In this document: positions 10,795-23,040 of the stretch, one piece after another
Layout: each line of letters opens with the position of its first letter
Numbering within the stretch: the stretch's first letter is position 1
Origin: Cylicocyclus nassatus
Taxonomy: Eukaryota > Nematoda > Chromadorea > Rhabditida > Strongylidae
Assembly: GCA_958299035.1 (NCBI GenBank)
Contig: CATQJL010000001.1
Span: 79,071,594 to 79,135,593 of the forward strand
DNA: 64,000 bases
Direction: 5' to 3'
Made by a program: the position numbers and the translations under genes
Notes under the pieces: model-generated
Seen by the model: only the letters and a program-made list of their open reading frames with translations
What the model was told of the DNA's origin: nothing
The model's database searches: none

Positions 10795-12717
10795 TACTGT
10801 CATCTGTAGAGCTCTTATATAATTTCAGCGTTTTTGTACCGAACCATTAACCCTCAATGATTGCGTCCCTTGTTTAAGCAAAAACTCGATCAAACACCCA
10901 TCACGTTAGAGAAATAACACCAGTATGAAGCTGAAACAAGGTCAGCAATGCAACCGCTCCCTTTCTCAAAGCACCTTTTTTTTTAAACCATTCCACTCGC
11001 GTAGTTGCCGTGTTAATGATATTCAATTTACGGTACAACGGTTTTCGCTTGATGATGGTTTTGTGCAGTATCAATATCAACAGAATATAAAACGAGGGCG
11101 AAGTATAACTAAATTTTTATATGATTATATTTGATAATAATTTTTCTCAAATATTTCTGTCATATTTTACAGATGTTTCTCTGGCCCTTAATACCCTCGT
11201 ATATTGGAGCACTATGGTGCTCGACTTGCAGTTTTAAAGCTTCATAGTTCGAAGTGTAAACGCGTTCTTAGCGACCTGGTGTTCTACTTTTGTATCTGGT
11301 TAGATAGATCAGAAACAAACTTACTAGCCAGTAAATGCTGATCTTTGACCAAGCTGAGAGATACAGATGGGTTGGATTTGCCCCACAGGAAGCTAGGTAG
11401 TATCCTTCGCAGACTATCAGTTTGATTTTTTTAGCCGAACCACAAAACGTTCAGGCCTTTTACCCCAGTTTTCACTAATGCTCGTCGCATCCGAGAAGGT
11501 TCAGTTGTATTCAAAACCTTGTACAAGATGACTAGTCAAGGCATATTGAGTCTAAAGCTATTTTAAACCATAAGAACAATCTTGCTTTTTGAGGATGCAT
11601 AGAGGATGGCTTATAATGTAGTGTTAGAAATTTTGACTTAGGTTGGGAATTTTAAGCGTCAATGTCCGCAGCAGCGGTAGGTGAAAAGTTTTGTTTCGAA
11701 GTATTATGTTGTCCCGAAATTTTGTCCGTTTTTTCAACCTAATCATAAAAATAGGTGGAACAAAGATAGGGAAACGCTCTAAGCACTACCCGACGCATCT
11801 TTTCCTCCTCTTTCTAATTGTCAGCCCATATGCCGATTACTCTTTTGCTCACTGAGATAAACGCCGAAATTTCGAACCCATGGTTTTTACTATGTCCAAG
11901 TTTGACAATTTTTCACAATCTTCATTTTTAACTTTTGGAAGACCTTTGATAGCCTTCAGATAGAGTAAGCAAAGGGCAATGTAATGCAATTATTTGGCAA
12001 ATCTAGCTAGTCTTTCAATATCTTTAAAGATAACTTTTCGAAAGTCTTCACTTTTGCGAATTTCTAAAATACAGAAACGCCTCGAACACTAACAAATCAT
12101 CGGATTTTCAAGCTTTCAAAAACCGATTACGATTATTCACTATTTTTGCGAAGCAAATGAGCGTTTACTGCTTCGAAATATAAGATTTTGCATTTTACGT
12201 GCACACGCTGGGGTGGGGTCAAACTCAAAATTATGAAAATTTTATCGCCAAAAACCACGCAAATTGGAGAGAATACACTCACTGGAAAGAGGAGGAAAAG
12301 CTGTATCGAATAACATCTTAGTTGTGCGCCGTTTCATGATCTCTGGCTTTTGGCATCACCAAAAGTGGAATTTGATAGCATCAGAAAAATAATTCTAAAA
12401 AATTTTCAAGGCTGGCTATAGATGCCGCAAAATTGCATTATATTGCCCTTTGTTGCTCTATCTAACTGTTGCCAAAGCTTTTCAAGTCAAAAATAAAGAT
12501 TGTGAACAATAGCCATACTTGGACATAGTAAAAACCATGGGTTCGAAATTTCGGCGTTTATCTCAGTGAACAAAAGATTAATCGGCATGGAAGCATGATA
12601 GTTAGAAAGAGAAGGAAAAGGTGAGTCGGATAATGCTCAGAGCGTTTCCTTATCTTCGTTCCACGCATTTTTATGATAGGTTGAAAAAACGGACCAAACT
12701 TTCGGGACAACCTAATA
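10795..12717 (+). repeat. Left arm of large inverted duplication
   Basis: This 1.92 kb segment is repeated in reverse orientation at 17478-19398 with about 2-3% mismatch by eye. The outer limit is at ACTGTCATCTGTAGAGC; flanks beyond it differ. The inner limit is the final TA after a nested 1.01 kb MITE. Both arms keep a 69-codon ORF (starting MKLKQGQQCNRSL; 10925-11134 here) with only a few changes, but it matches no family I know and the arms are too similar for this to show selection. The segment could be the terminal repeat of a large transposon or a chromosomal inverted duplication. No outer target duplication was seen. Confidence 0.93.
11704..12715. mobile_element. Palindromic mariner-type MITE, 1.01 kb
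   Basis: The element is flanked by TA (11702-11703 and 12716-12717). The left end reads TTATGTTGTCCCGAAATTTT and the right end ...CTTTCGGGACAACCTAA. Extended inverted arms of over 300 bp share blocks such as CTGAGATAAACGCCGAAATT and CCCATGGTTTTTACTATG. No transposase ORF remains. TA target and end sequence point to the Tc1/mariner superfamily. It is nested inside the left arm of the large inverted duplication and has an inverted twin at 17480-18491. Confidence 0.9.
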
Positions 12718-14424
12718 TTTGTATGATTCTAGGCCACCAAACCTGCATTCGACACTACTTTTTTGTAAGGATGTACATTCTGCCCCAGTCGGGATCAGGC
12801 CGAACCATCGGCTGTTGCGCGCTTGCAGCGCCAAAGCTTTGCGGTTTGTTGTCGCAGAGAGCAATGAGATTGAGGACAGAGCAGACTAGCTAGCCGTAGA
12901 CGTGGCGCAATACCTTAGCGACGGATTCTCGCCATGCCAGTTTTGGCCTGCTCGGGATTGGAACAGACTGTATTAACAATTTCCAGAAAGAGGACGTTTT
13001 GCCAGTACTTAGGTACCTAAATTTTTTTTGCACTTTTTCCAGAGAGAGTCCCCGAAACACCAATATAAGAGATGTCACTGAAATGGTGGACCTCCATTCA
13101 AGTTTCTTCACGGCTCTTCTTATCAAATATTTTTTTCAAGTTGAAATACATTAGTACGAAAATTTTTAGAATACAAATCCTTTAAGAACTCTAAAATGAC
13201 TGGCAGTTCTCATTTAGGACAATTCGTGTCTTTCCTCCAGCTCGGATAGGGTTCTTGTCCGCGTCGTTGTCCGACCTTGTACGATCGCCCGCACCCGCGA
13301 TGCATCATTTTGGGATATTACTCGGGCAAGTGCCTGGTGTGCCTAGTTTGAGATCAATAAGATGGTGTTGACTAAAAAAATAAAATAAAATACAGCTGTT
13401 GCATACTGGCATATACTGAGAGGGCGCCGTTCGCGCGTCTGCTTGCATTCAACTCATTTCACGCATTTTCCTCTTTTTCAAAATAAGAAGCGTTCGTATG
13501 TGTTGGAATAAGGCCTCCGCAATCCGCCGCATTCTGATTTCCAATCCACTGATCTTTACATTGTGGTATGCCTTGGAGTGAGTAGTCGTTTGCACTACTC
13601 CATCAGGTCAGTCGGAGTTGCATCCAATTGTGCCATGCATGTGAACTGCTAACCGGTTATAACGGCGAATTTTGCATTTTCCACGTTTCGGTTGACTTCG
13701 ATAACAGCACTCATGAGTAATTTTTCATCCTCATGAGTTTGTATCGTAATGTGAAAACTGTTTGTGGCATCCAAATAATTTCAGTGCATAGCGTGTCATA
13801 TCCAGATCCATTTCTTCAACCTTCTTGCGTGCGATTGTGTTGGCAAGACAAGCATACGGTGGTCAACTCCGAATACTATAAGTCTTGGCATCGGTGTCTT
13901 CATCCAGCGCTGCTCCATCCCTCTTGATGATGTTCTCGTAATGTGGTAGCTACACATCGAAAGCATATCCATGTTCAGGATCGAAGATGAACTCCGATGC
14001 ACGGATCGCGAATGCATTACGTAGTCGTCGTTTAAGGTTTCTTCCTCAACTCTTTCATGATTTCTTGATTTTACACCATAGTTCCATGACTTATGTGACG
14101 AGGAACTGCGTTGAGTTGTATCGATTTTTCTTGCTGCAGCTTGATCGCCGCGTGTTGAATCAATAATAAAGCTGTTAAAGTACAGGGGAGGGAGTCCTTT
14201 GTCCGAAAAGAAACGTAGAACGGCAAATTGAACATGGCTCATCTTATATACCCACTGAAAGAGGTCAAAGATGACAAGATGAATTAACAGCAGAACTGGG
14301 ACGGTATTTATATCTCGGTATATCTCCTATACAGGAAGGGGTTCTGTACAGGTAACAGGCCCTGATGCGGGCAATGGCGCCCGCTACACGAAGCCAAGCT
14401 GGTGATCGGGCTGCTATCTATTGG

Positions 14425-14557
14425 AGAATATGGTCCGATCTGGCAAGTTTGGCTGTGTGGGCAGGCAGTCGGGCAGCAGAGCCCGATCTCGACAGGACGG
14501 GTTCCGCTGCCCAACTGGTGCCCGCATGGCTAAACTTGCTAGATCGGGCCATATTTC
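14425..14557. repeat. Small imperfect palindrome, ~52 bp arms
   Basis: 14426-14476 (GAATATGGTCCGATCTGGCA...) pairs with 14505-14556 (reverse complement GAAATATGGCCCGATCTAGC...), separated by 28 bp. A GC-rich hairpin (GCGGGC...GCCCGC) sits just upstream near 14367. The region is richer in GC than its surroundings. It is probably the remains of a short MITE. Confidence 0.8.
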
Positions 14558-16029
14558 TAGAGTTTGATGAATCACGGAATTGACACTCTTTCCTGTCCGG
14601 ACACTCCTTAATAATGCCCCTAACAGCGAGTGGGGGATTGTTAGATACCACCCTTGGTTTTTTAACGTCGATTCATTTTTGCATCCAATACCTCTTAAAC
14701 CTAGCTAGAACAGCTGCTTTGAACATAAGGGGAAAATTGGACAGAACTTATGCAGCAGCCTAATAGAAGCAATTAGCAATTCTCGACAGGGAGGAGAGGA
14801 GAGAAACTGTTGAGCTAATTAGATGCCTATAGCATTTGAACTGTGAGCATTTGGCAAGACGGCAACATGCCCTTTATCTCTCATTCTGACGCTTTCTTAT
14901 AGCGTTGCGTAAGAAAAGTCGTTATCAATCTAGGAGCGCAAAACATCATACCGTCTCGCAAAGACCTATACATGCCAATTCAAAGACAAGTGATGTAAGA
15001 TAGATGCGCAGGCAGCGGCCGGAATGAGGTGACTTTGAAATCGTGGATTAAAGCATCTCCATCGTACCATCACTGACACCTACATCCTTCTCCCGTGCTT
15101 CTGTTGTGAACACTCTCAGATTCCCATGCCTTTGTTACAACATTTATCAAAAGCCTTTATGTTGTTTCCGGGAAGAAAATCTTCGCTTTTTACACATTTT
15201 TGTGTATATTTTAAGACAGTCGCTATTTGGAGGGAGACTACAGCTACAGAGGGAGCTTACATTGTAAAAGTGCATTTATTCTTGAGAACAAGATAGAGCA
15301 TGCTCCTGTGGTCCTGCTGGTAAACTTAAAGTAGACGTTTTTCGCTACATTTTTCCGAACGAGGAAGCCCACAATTTTGTTGAAATTTGATAAAAATCTT
15401 GATCTAAATTTGAAGAAAACTACATGGTTCGTGATACTGCAGCATATACAATATCTCCCAAAAATGTGCACTGTTTGATCGTCAATAGCTCTCTTGCTTG
15501 AATGTCTTTCGCCGAGCTTAAGCCACTTTTTCTTATAGCGCGAGGTTTAACTTAGATTTATAGTGTGGAAAATTGCTTTCCATTACAGTGAATATTAACG
15601 GTTTCTGTAAGAGAAAAATAATTTAGAACTTATACTAGGACATTAATAGCTTTTAGGAATGATTCAAAAATGACTTTCTCTTCGAACTCTGTCCGCCATG
15701 CGATTTTAGCCAAGAAGGACTGTAAATGATGGCTGAAGTACCTCGCTACTGCTTGTTTCGCCCTAAATGATGAGAATCTACTATCACAATTCTCTATTCT
15801 GAGCAAGTCCAGTCTATTCATCAATAATAGGATAACGTCGTAATCATAATGATATATATTTTTGAAATTGTTTACTCGAAAACGGGGTCATTATTGACTG
15901 AAAAATGGATTGAACTTAAGTCAGTAGGTAGGGCATTACAAACTCTTGGTAAAACCTGCTAAACATGTGAATGACATGTCAAATTTTTTTTGACACGTGG
16001 CAGAAGGTTGACACTCCTTTCCTGTGAAT

Positions 16030-16305
16030 TTAGGAGCAAATCGCTATAATTTACAAGAACCGTACTATCGAATATTACTTATAGTATCCTTTATGTTAGA
16101 TAGGCGCTGCGTTACATCCTCGCAAACAGACCTCCGCAGAAGAATTTGAGAAAACTGGAAACAGAATCGGATTCAGAATTTATTCATTCTGAATGGAGTT
16201 ATGACGTTGTGTAGTTTGCGTGATTCGCGTGATTCCGCGGGAATCCCGGAATGTCGCAAAACTCCCAGAACCTTGCGGACTTTCGCAAAACCCCCGGAAT
16301 TTCAC
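16030..16305 (-). repeat. Dispersed repeat family, copy 1 (inverted)
   Basis: Read on the minus strand this copy is colinear with 20430-20790. Shared landmarks are CGCGAATCACGCAAACTAC, AATTCTGAATCCGA, CAGTTTTCTCAAATTCTTCT, GCGGAGGTC and AATATTCGATAG. A third, partial copy lies at 20870-21090. One end consists of short repeated CGACATTCC units. No coding capacity. Identity by eye is about 75-80%. Confidence 0.8.
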
Positions 16306-16680
16306 GACATACAAAGAAACTGCATTTTTGTGAGCTGTTGTAGATAGCAAGAAATAGAGTAGAGCATGAAAGAATTCAAAAAGACTTCGATAGGGAGGCA
16401 ACACCCTATGTACGCGCATCGTTCGCGGGCGTGTGGACTCTGATGGAAAGATACTCGAGCACGACTTTGCGCCGGTTCGCACCTTAGATCGATCACCTTT
16501 GTGGATCTGAATTTGTATGTCATACGCAGAAAACAGAAGTGTTCAGCTCATCTTTGAAACTCCTGTTGACAGGCGACTCCGTTCATTCACAATTTGTAGA
16601 GCGGTGAATTTTTTTGAAAGAGCATCTATCTACTGCACCGAATGCGCAGTTGAATCGAAAAAGCCTGTAGATCACATTCT

Positions 16681-16835
16681 ATAAGAGATAGAGCGGTAAA
16701 AACTCGCACAGCGTTTCCTATAGTACATTCCTTACTGTATGTCAAAAATGATCCAACTTTGTGATATCATCAGTGATAAATGATAAAATGGTGATATCAA
16801 TGATAAGGACAGATAAGAATGGCTTGAATTCACGC
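16681..16835 (+). repeat. ~150 bp direct repeat, first copy
   Basis: This matches 17035-17185, about 357 bp downstream. Both share a GAGCGRTARAAA stretch, CACAGCGTTTCCTA, AAAAATGATCCAA and GTGATAAATGATAAAAT. The GATAAATGATAAAAT part includes short GATAT palindromes. A local tandem duplication or two members of a short repeat family. Confidence 0.75.
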
Positions 16836-17034
16836 GGTCGATTCCCACGTTCATCTTCCATATAGGTGCAGAATTTCAGTCCAGGCTTCGGCGTGAAGCG
16901 AGTTGAAGCGAAGATGCCATTTCAGGTAAGAAATGGCAGCAATGGCATGTGCCGATGAGAAATCGATCGATTGCTGCAGCGAGGAATCTACCAATTGACC
17001 TTACAATAGAACTAGGAAATCCTGTGTATCACTT

Positions 17035-17185
17035 ATAATGAGAGAAAGAGCGATAGAAATTCACACAGCGTTTCCTACACTACTTTTCTTACCATGTGCC
17101 AAAAATGATCCAAAAATATGATATTATAAGTGATAAATGATAAAATGCTTATATCAGTGATAAAGGTAAATAAAAACTGCCCATT
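17035..17185 (+). repeat. ~150 bp direct repeat, second copy
   Basis: Second member of the pair described at 16681-16835, with numerous point differences, so the duplication is not recent. Confidence 0.75.
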
Positions 17186-17477
17186 TTTTCGCGATAGCTT
17201 TAGGTAATGGGAACTTCGTACCAGAACCTTCTATTCGCGATTTACACGGTGACAGATATTCACAAAAGCCCTAATATAGAAAATAACAAGGTATCACCAT
17301 ATGTCTACCGTGTCACTATGAACTACGGACATATTGTATACCAGAAGATTCGTCTCATCAAGCTGAAGCCAAATCTTCACGCAGATTACAAATAAAGCTG
17401 TTTTAAAAGAAGTTATAGCTAAATCCTGCTTATACCGCAAATCCCGCAATTTTGGACAAATTCTACCGCTGCAACTG

Positions 17478-19398
17478 TATTAGGTTGTCCCGAAAGTTTT
17501 GTCCGTTTTTTCAATCTATCGTAAAAACGCGTGGAACGAAGATAAGGAAACGCTCTGAGCATTATCCGACTCACCTTTTCCTTCTCTTCCTAACTATCAT
17601 GCTTCCATGCCGATTAATCTTTTGTTCACTGAGATAAACGCCGAAATTTCGAACCCATGGTTTTTACTATGTCCAAGTATGGCTATTGTTCACAATCTTT
17701 ATTTTTGACTTGAAAAGCTTTGGCAACAGTTAGATAGAGCAACAAAGGGCAATATAATGCAATTTTGCGGCATCTATAGCCAGCCTTGAAAATTTTTTAG
17801 AAATATTTTTCTGATGCTATCAAATTCCACTTTTGGTGATGCCAAAAGCCAGAGATCATGAAACGGCGCACAACTAAGATGTTATTCGATACAGCTTTTC
17901 CTCCTCTTTCCAGTGAGTGTATTCTCTCCAATTTGCGTGGTTTTTGGCGATAAAATTTTCATAATTTTGAGTTTGACCCCACCCCAGCGTGTGCACGTAA
18001 AATGCAAAATCTTATATTTCGAAGCAGTAAACGCTCATTTGCTTCGCAAAAATAGTGAATAATCGTAATCGGTTTTTGAAAGCTTGAAAATCCGATGATT
18101 TGTTAGTGTTCGAGGCGTTTCTGTATTTTAGAAATTCGCAAAAGTGAAGACTTTCGAAAAGTTATCTTTAAAGATATTGAAAGACTAGCTAGATTTGCCA
18201 AATAATTGCATTACATTGCCCTTTGCTTACTCTATCTGAAGGCTATCAAAGGTCTTCCAAAACTTAAAAATGAAGATTGTGAAAAATTGTCAAACTTGGA
18301 CATAGTAAAAACCATGGGTTCGAAATTTCGGCGTTTATCTCAGTGAGCAAAAGAGTAATCGGCATATGGGCTGACAATTAGAAAGAGGAGGAAAAGATGC
18401 GTCGGGTAGTGCTTAGAGCGTTTCCCTATCTTTGTTCCACCTATTTTTATGATTAGGTTGAAAAAACGGACAAAATTTCGGGACAACATAATACTTCGAA
18501 ACAAAACTTTTCACCTACCGCTGCTGCGGACATTGACGCTTGAAATTCCCAACCTGAGTCAAAATTTCTAACACTACATTATAAGCCATCCTCTATGCAT
18601 CCTCAAAAAGCAAGATTGTTCTTATGCTTTGAAATAGCTTTAGACTCAATATGCCTTGACTAGTCATCTTGTACAAGGTTTTGAATACAACTGAACCTTC
18701 TCGGATGCGACGAGCATTAGTGAAAACTGGGGTAAAAGGCCTGACCGTTTTGTGGTTCGGCTAAAAAAATCAAACTGATAGTCTGCGAGGATACTACCTA
18801 GCTTCCTGTGGGGCAAATCCAACCCATCTGTATCTCTCAGCTTGGTCAAAGATCAGCATTTACTGGCTAGTAAGTTTGTTTCTGATCTGTCTAACCAGAT
18901 ACAAAAGTAGAACACCAGGTCGCTAAAAACGCGTTTACACTTCGAACTATGAAGCTTTAGAACTGCAAGTCGAGCACCATAGTGCTTCAATGTACGAGGG
19001 TATTAAGGGCCAGAGAAACATCTGTAAGATATGACAGAAATATTTGAGAAAAATTATTATCAAATATAATCATATAAAAATTTAGTTATACTTCGCCCTC
19101 GTTTTATATTCTGTTGATATTGATACTGCACAAAACCATCATCAAGCGAAAACCGTTGTACCGTAAATTGAATATCATTAACACGGCAACTACGCGAGTG
19201 GAATGGTGTTAAAAAAACGGTGCTTTGAGAAAGGGAACGGTTGCATTGCTGACCTTGTTTCAGCTTCATACTGGTGTTATTTCTTTAACATAATGGGTGT
19301 TTGATCAAGTTTTTGCTTGAATAAGGGATACAATCATTGGGGTTAATGATTCGGTACAAAAACGCTGAAATTATATAAGAGCTCTACAGATGACAGTA
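17478..19398 (-). repeat. Right arm of large inverted duplication
   Basis: Inverted copy of 10795-12717, 1.92 kb. It carries the MITE twin and the 69-codon ORF on the minus strand (19060-19269). It ends at TGACAGTA, where homology with the left arm stops. Differences between arms are mostly single bases plus small indels in homopolymers, which argues against a trivial assembly copy and for a recent duplication. Confidence 0.93.
17480..18491. mobile_element. Palindromic mariner-type MITE (twin copy)
   Basis: Reverse-complement copy of the 11704-12715 element, flanked by TA (17478-17479, 18492-18493). It sits at the inner edge of the right arm. Because the outer flanks of both MITE copies match, the MITE was already in place when the arm was duplicated. 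Confidence 0.9.
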
Positions 19399-20429
19399 TC
19401 CACATGGTCTTGATTTCGTCATAGAGTTTGACTCTGCCTTCGAATCGACTACACGATAATTCTCATGTTGAATATATTCAAATAACATTATCGTTATATA
19501 GGGTCACGCACTCAGTGAACCAGTTTTTGCTATCCTTACAACCTTACGGTCCCACTACTGCGATAAGGACGTGGGCTAAATATTATCCATAGAACTGTTT
19601 ACAATGGGAACCACAATGTGGGAGTAAAAATTCAAAGTGCGCACCAAAAACTAGGTTGGCTTTGCGCGCCTTTCGACTTGGTAAAAGCAATGCTTTGGAC
19701 CTCGAAACATGGTTATTTTCAAAATAAACACAAAGAAAAAACTAGCTTTTTCTCTCTTCCCTGGTTGTGGATTACGTGGTGCTCGAGCGAAAACCTGCAG
19801 TGCCGCCATATGAAAGCTTTCAAACTTATTGCAGCGTTTCTGTCCGATTTCCAAGAGATTCTTCTGCTTTTACTAAACGTTTTGCATCTTTCTTTTCTTC
19901 TCTGGTTTTATACGAACAACCTTAAATATTATAAGGGGCAGATAACCAAACAACTTTCACTTTTAAGGCACTGTCTCTAGCCTATCGAATGTATGTACAA
20001 ATAAAATACCCTCTCTTTCATTAAGAGTGAGGGGCGGGACTTCGATCGCTAATTATGTCTTAGGAATGATTAAGGGGCTCCCTTGCGAGAGGTGCAGGGC
20101 CAAGAGCCCGCATCCGCCAACAGTCACTTTCAGTCGAATTGAGGGCAAATGTAAAGGTAACAACAAAAAACTCAAAATTCTAGTTATGGCTGTGCATTTG
20201 CTTGAGTACAACGAAGAAGGAACGAAAGTGCGGGCAAAAATCGACATCAAAATTCTGCCGAATTTCCTCTGGAAATGCCCCTTTACTCGTAAGAAAAGTG
20301 AACATGGAACGTGCCACAAATGTTTTTAGGTCGTTTTTCGCCGTTTTTTTTTCTTCTCGCACCACATCGTTTTTTTTAAACAAAGGCATCAGGAAAGTAG
20401 ACAATACCACTCTCAGAATGTGCAGAATT
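19399..20429. other. No recognisable gene
   Basis: About 1 kb. A 120-codon ORF at 19618-19980 (+), opening with GTG, and overlapping ORFs on both strands at 20.03-20.60 kb show no known domain and overlap each other, as expected by chance. Confidence 0.5.
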
Positions 20430-20790
20430 TCCGTGAATGCCGCGGAAATTCAAGAATTCCGCAAAAGTCCGCGACATTCCCAGATTTCTGCGACATTCCT
20501 GGAATTTCGCGACATTCCAAGAATTCTGCGGAATCCACGCGAATCACGCAAACTACGCAGTGTTATAACTTCATTCGGAATGAAAAAATTCTGAATCCGA
20601 AGGGAGAGTTGTGTTCAGCTCATCAAGGCGAATCTGCTGATATACACCATGTCCTCAATACTCCGTTTCCAGTTTTCTCAAATTCTTCTGCGGAGGTCCG
20701 TTTGCGAGAATGTAACACATCGTTTATCCAACATAAAAGATACCAGTAAGCAATATTCGATAGCACTGTTCTTGTAGATTATAGCGCACC
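20430..20790 (+). repeat. Dispersed repeat family, copy 2
   Basis: The best-preserved copy of the family also at 16030-16305 (inverted). It begins with at least three ~20 bp units ending in GCGACATTCC, alternating with AGAATTC or GGAATTTC-like blocks. It continues into CACGCGAATCACGCAAACTA and the CTGAATCCGAAGG block. Confidence 0.8.
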
Positions 20791-20869
20791 AAAGTGTAGC
20801 CGCAGTTTCTTTCTGAAAGAGATATAAGCGTCGGTAAATTCTGGAGAAATCGCTCGTTTTCAGATCCTA

Positions 20870-21090
20870 TTCGTCGTAACTTCCTTCGGAATATACGTAT
20901 TCTGAATCCGAAGGTTGCATTGTATTCAATTCGTCATGGCTAATCTTCTGTTTTACAGCATGCCCGTGGTATTCCGATTTCAGTATTCTTGAATCTTTCT
21001 GCGGACGTCTCTTTGCAAAAATGTAAAATAGCACGCATTGCCCCTAATATGGTAGAGCAATTCGAAGCACTTCTTAGATTATGGATTGCT
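20870..21090 (+). repeat. Dispersed repeat family, copy 3 (partial)
   Basis: It shares CGTAACTTC-TTCGGAAT, TATTCTGAATCCGAAGG, CTGCGGA and a GTAAAATAGC-like end with copy 2, in the same orientation and immediately downstream. It lacks the CGACATTCC portion. Confidence 0.65.
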
Positions 21091-22966
21091 AGGTAGTTTG
21101 CTAGATTTTATGGACATTATCTCAAAAATGTAGCGTATCGCTAAGTAGAGCATGGCTAGAAAAAAATCAACGTTCTATGTCAAATTCCCGTTCTCTAAAC
21201 TTTCGAATGGTATAGAAGTTGTTGGGATAATTCACTTCTTGGCCTCAAAAGACTTCCTGGCAAACTTCACTTCCTGGCATAAGAAAAAGTAATCTTACTA
21301 ATGTAATCGTTTACCTTCTACTGTAATCACTGCAAATCACACTGAGATTTTTTGTGATTTAGTACGAGACTTTTTTGCTTTTACATTAGCACCGACCTTG
21401 ATGAAGACTTACATTAGTTGATTTTCTCCATTGCCTCTCTTACAAGTATACGTGTCTGTCTGTCACACCGTAAGAAGTCTCAAGGCTTGCAAATATGTTT
21501 TTGGCTCTTTTCAAAAGAAAAACATGGGAAAAAGGTGCAGCGAACAACCATTGAAATTTTCGAGAGAAAACTTCAAATGATTTTCCGGTTTTGTGTTCTT
21601 TTTTGATTTTTGTATATTTGATTTGTTTCTATTTCTTGGAGCTAGTCAATATTTATGCTACAATATTTATTAGAGACGTCTCTGAAAAGGTGCGAAATAC
21701 ATCTAACGCAATTAATACCAAGCTCATTTTCGCCGTTTTTAAGGTCTCTGTGGATTGTCAATTTAAGCATGGTGAATGGGCCCAGAGAAGCAAAACATCT
21801 CAAACATCTCATTCGCTTCTTGCCTGGACACTGCTTTCAGATCGTTTGAATGTGTGAATTTCTCAAGTTTTAGTGCCATAAAATCAGCAAGAGTTCTACA
21901 AAAACACCTGAAAGTCGGTAATCAATTTTGTATCAAGTGAATCAAAAGGAAGGAACAGCCAGTATGTATTGCAGAGGTATTTTTTCAAATCTTTCCCTTA
22001 TTTTATGCCAATTGAAGCTTGACAAGTTTAGACGTTTGAACACTTATAAATTCTTTCGGGAGTTGTTCCCTAAAACGGAAAGCAGATTGGAATCAGAGTT
22101 CAGAGATGTGTATAGTGATGGAGTTTTCAGTCATCACTTTCTGTCAATATCCTTCCTTTAATTAGTGGTATCGGTAATTACAACTGAATGAAAATAAGTG
22201 GAAGAAAAAGCTCAAAGTTTTTCAATCGTAGCTAGCCTTTCAAAACTAAACTCTTGAACAGTATATTGACTTGATAAATTTGCCAGCTCATCCTTTTATA
22301 TCTTTAAACTAAAATTCTACTATATTCCCTAAAATTTCTTGCAAAAAGTTATCTCTGCACATTAGAATTTTGAACAAAAATGCTGGATAAGTATGAAACA
22401 CGAAAAAAGCTGTTACCTAAGTAAGTGGCTATTTTTGAGCTTCTAAAATTGATACAGCAGTAGATTGGAACAGCTTTTGCACAATCGTTGTTCGAGGAGT
22501 GAACAGATGCACCAGTATGGTAATCAAATATGTATTGGGTTGTTTCAGAAGTTCTTCTACCCTTTTTTTGTATTTCTTTTCACAACGTATGCTTTCGTTT
22601 TCAGCATTGTTCATTCCGTCTTTCCGTTACCTCGGAAAAACAGCAAAACAAAAAATTTTCAAAAAGAAAAGACAGCAAAACAAAAAAACAAAAAAAGAAT
22701 ATTTTTGTTTTTGCTCTGGCTGTGAAAACCACAGTCAAAAAAATAATCTCTTTTGAAGCATATGCCATGTTTGCTGGAGATTTGCATCACGAAATGCTTA
22801 CCTGAATATCATAGGCCCGTAGTAAACCCCCATCAGGGCACCTCTCTTCAGGAGGGCCGGAGTTGATCTTATCGCGCCTCAGCACATAGCCAGGGGAGCG
22901 ATTGATCTGGAGCAGATCACTAATTGGATGTTCGCATTTTCAAAGGTGGAAACGTTTGTGCCACTC
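21091..22966. other. No recognisable gene; low-complexity A-rich patch
   Basis: Short ORFs only. Three overlapping frames are open at 22465-22805 because of an AACAAAAAA-rich stretch. A GC-rich patch at 22820-22925 looks foreign to its surroundings but I cannot name it. Confidence 0.5.
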
Positions 22967-23040
22967 GTGCATCTTTAGTCAAATGGATAAGAATAATGCG
23001 TTTGAAGCGGCAGGCCGTGGTTCGAGTGCGGCTAGCGCAC
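22967..23040 (+). pseudogene. tRNA-Arg-like pseudogene or SINE head
   Basis: A 74 nt stretch contains TAGTCAAATGGATAAGA, a good A-box and D-arm of the tRNA-Arg type, and a T-arm CCGTG-GTTCGAG-TGCGG at 23015-23031 with five pairs (two of them G-U) and a 7 nt loop. The acceptor stem pairs in only a few positions and the anticodon arm is not convincing, so it is unlikely to be functional. Confidence 0.4.

Larger units (their letters stand above)
12718..17477. other. Spacer between the large inverted arms
   Basis: 4.76 kb present once. No complete gene. At 12765-12893 (+) a reading frame with LPQSGSGRTIG...AAPKLCG resembles the frame after the cysteine-rich exon at 38.6 kb (LPQWGSGQTVC...AAPVLC), suggesting an old duplicated exon fragment. 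A 148-codon minus-strand ORF at 13796-14242 has no recognisable domain. Inverted and direct repeats inside the spacer are listed separately. 14580-16030 holds nothing recognisable. Confidence 0.6.

Noticed and set aside
13796..14242. 148-codon minus-strand ORF as a mariner N-terminal domain
   Set aside because: A faint resemblance (LRFF, AAARKI) is too short and irregular to support the call.
22465..22805. Three overlapping plus-strand ORFs
   Set aside because: All are open because of an A-rich low-complexity stretch; peptides are Lys/Phe-rich without domains.
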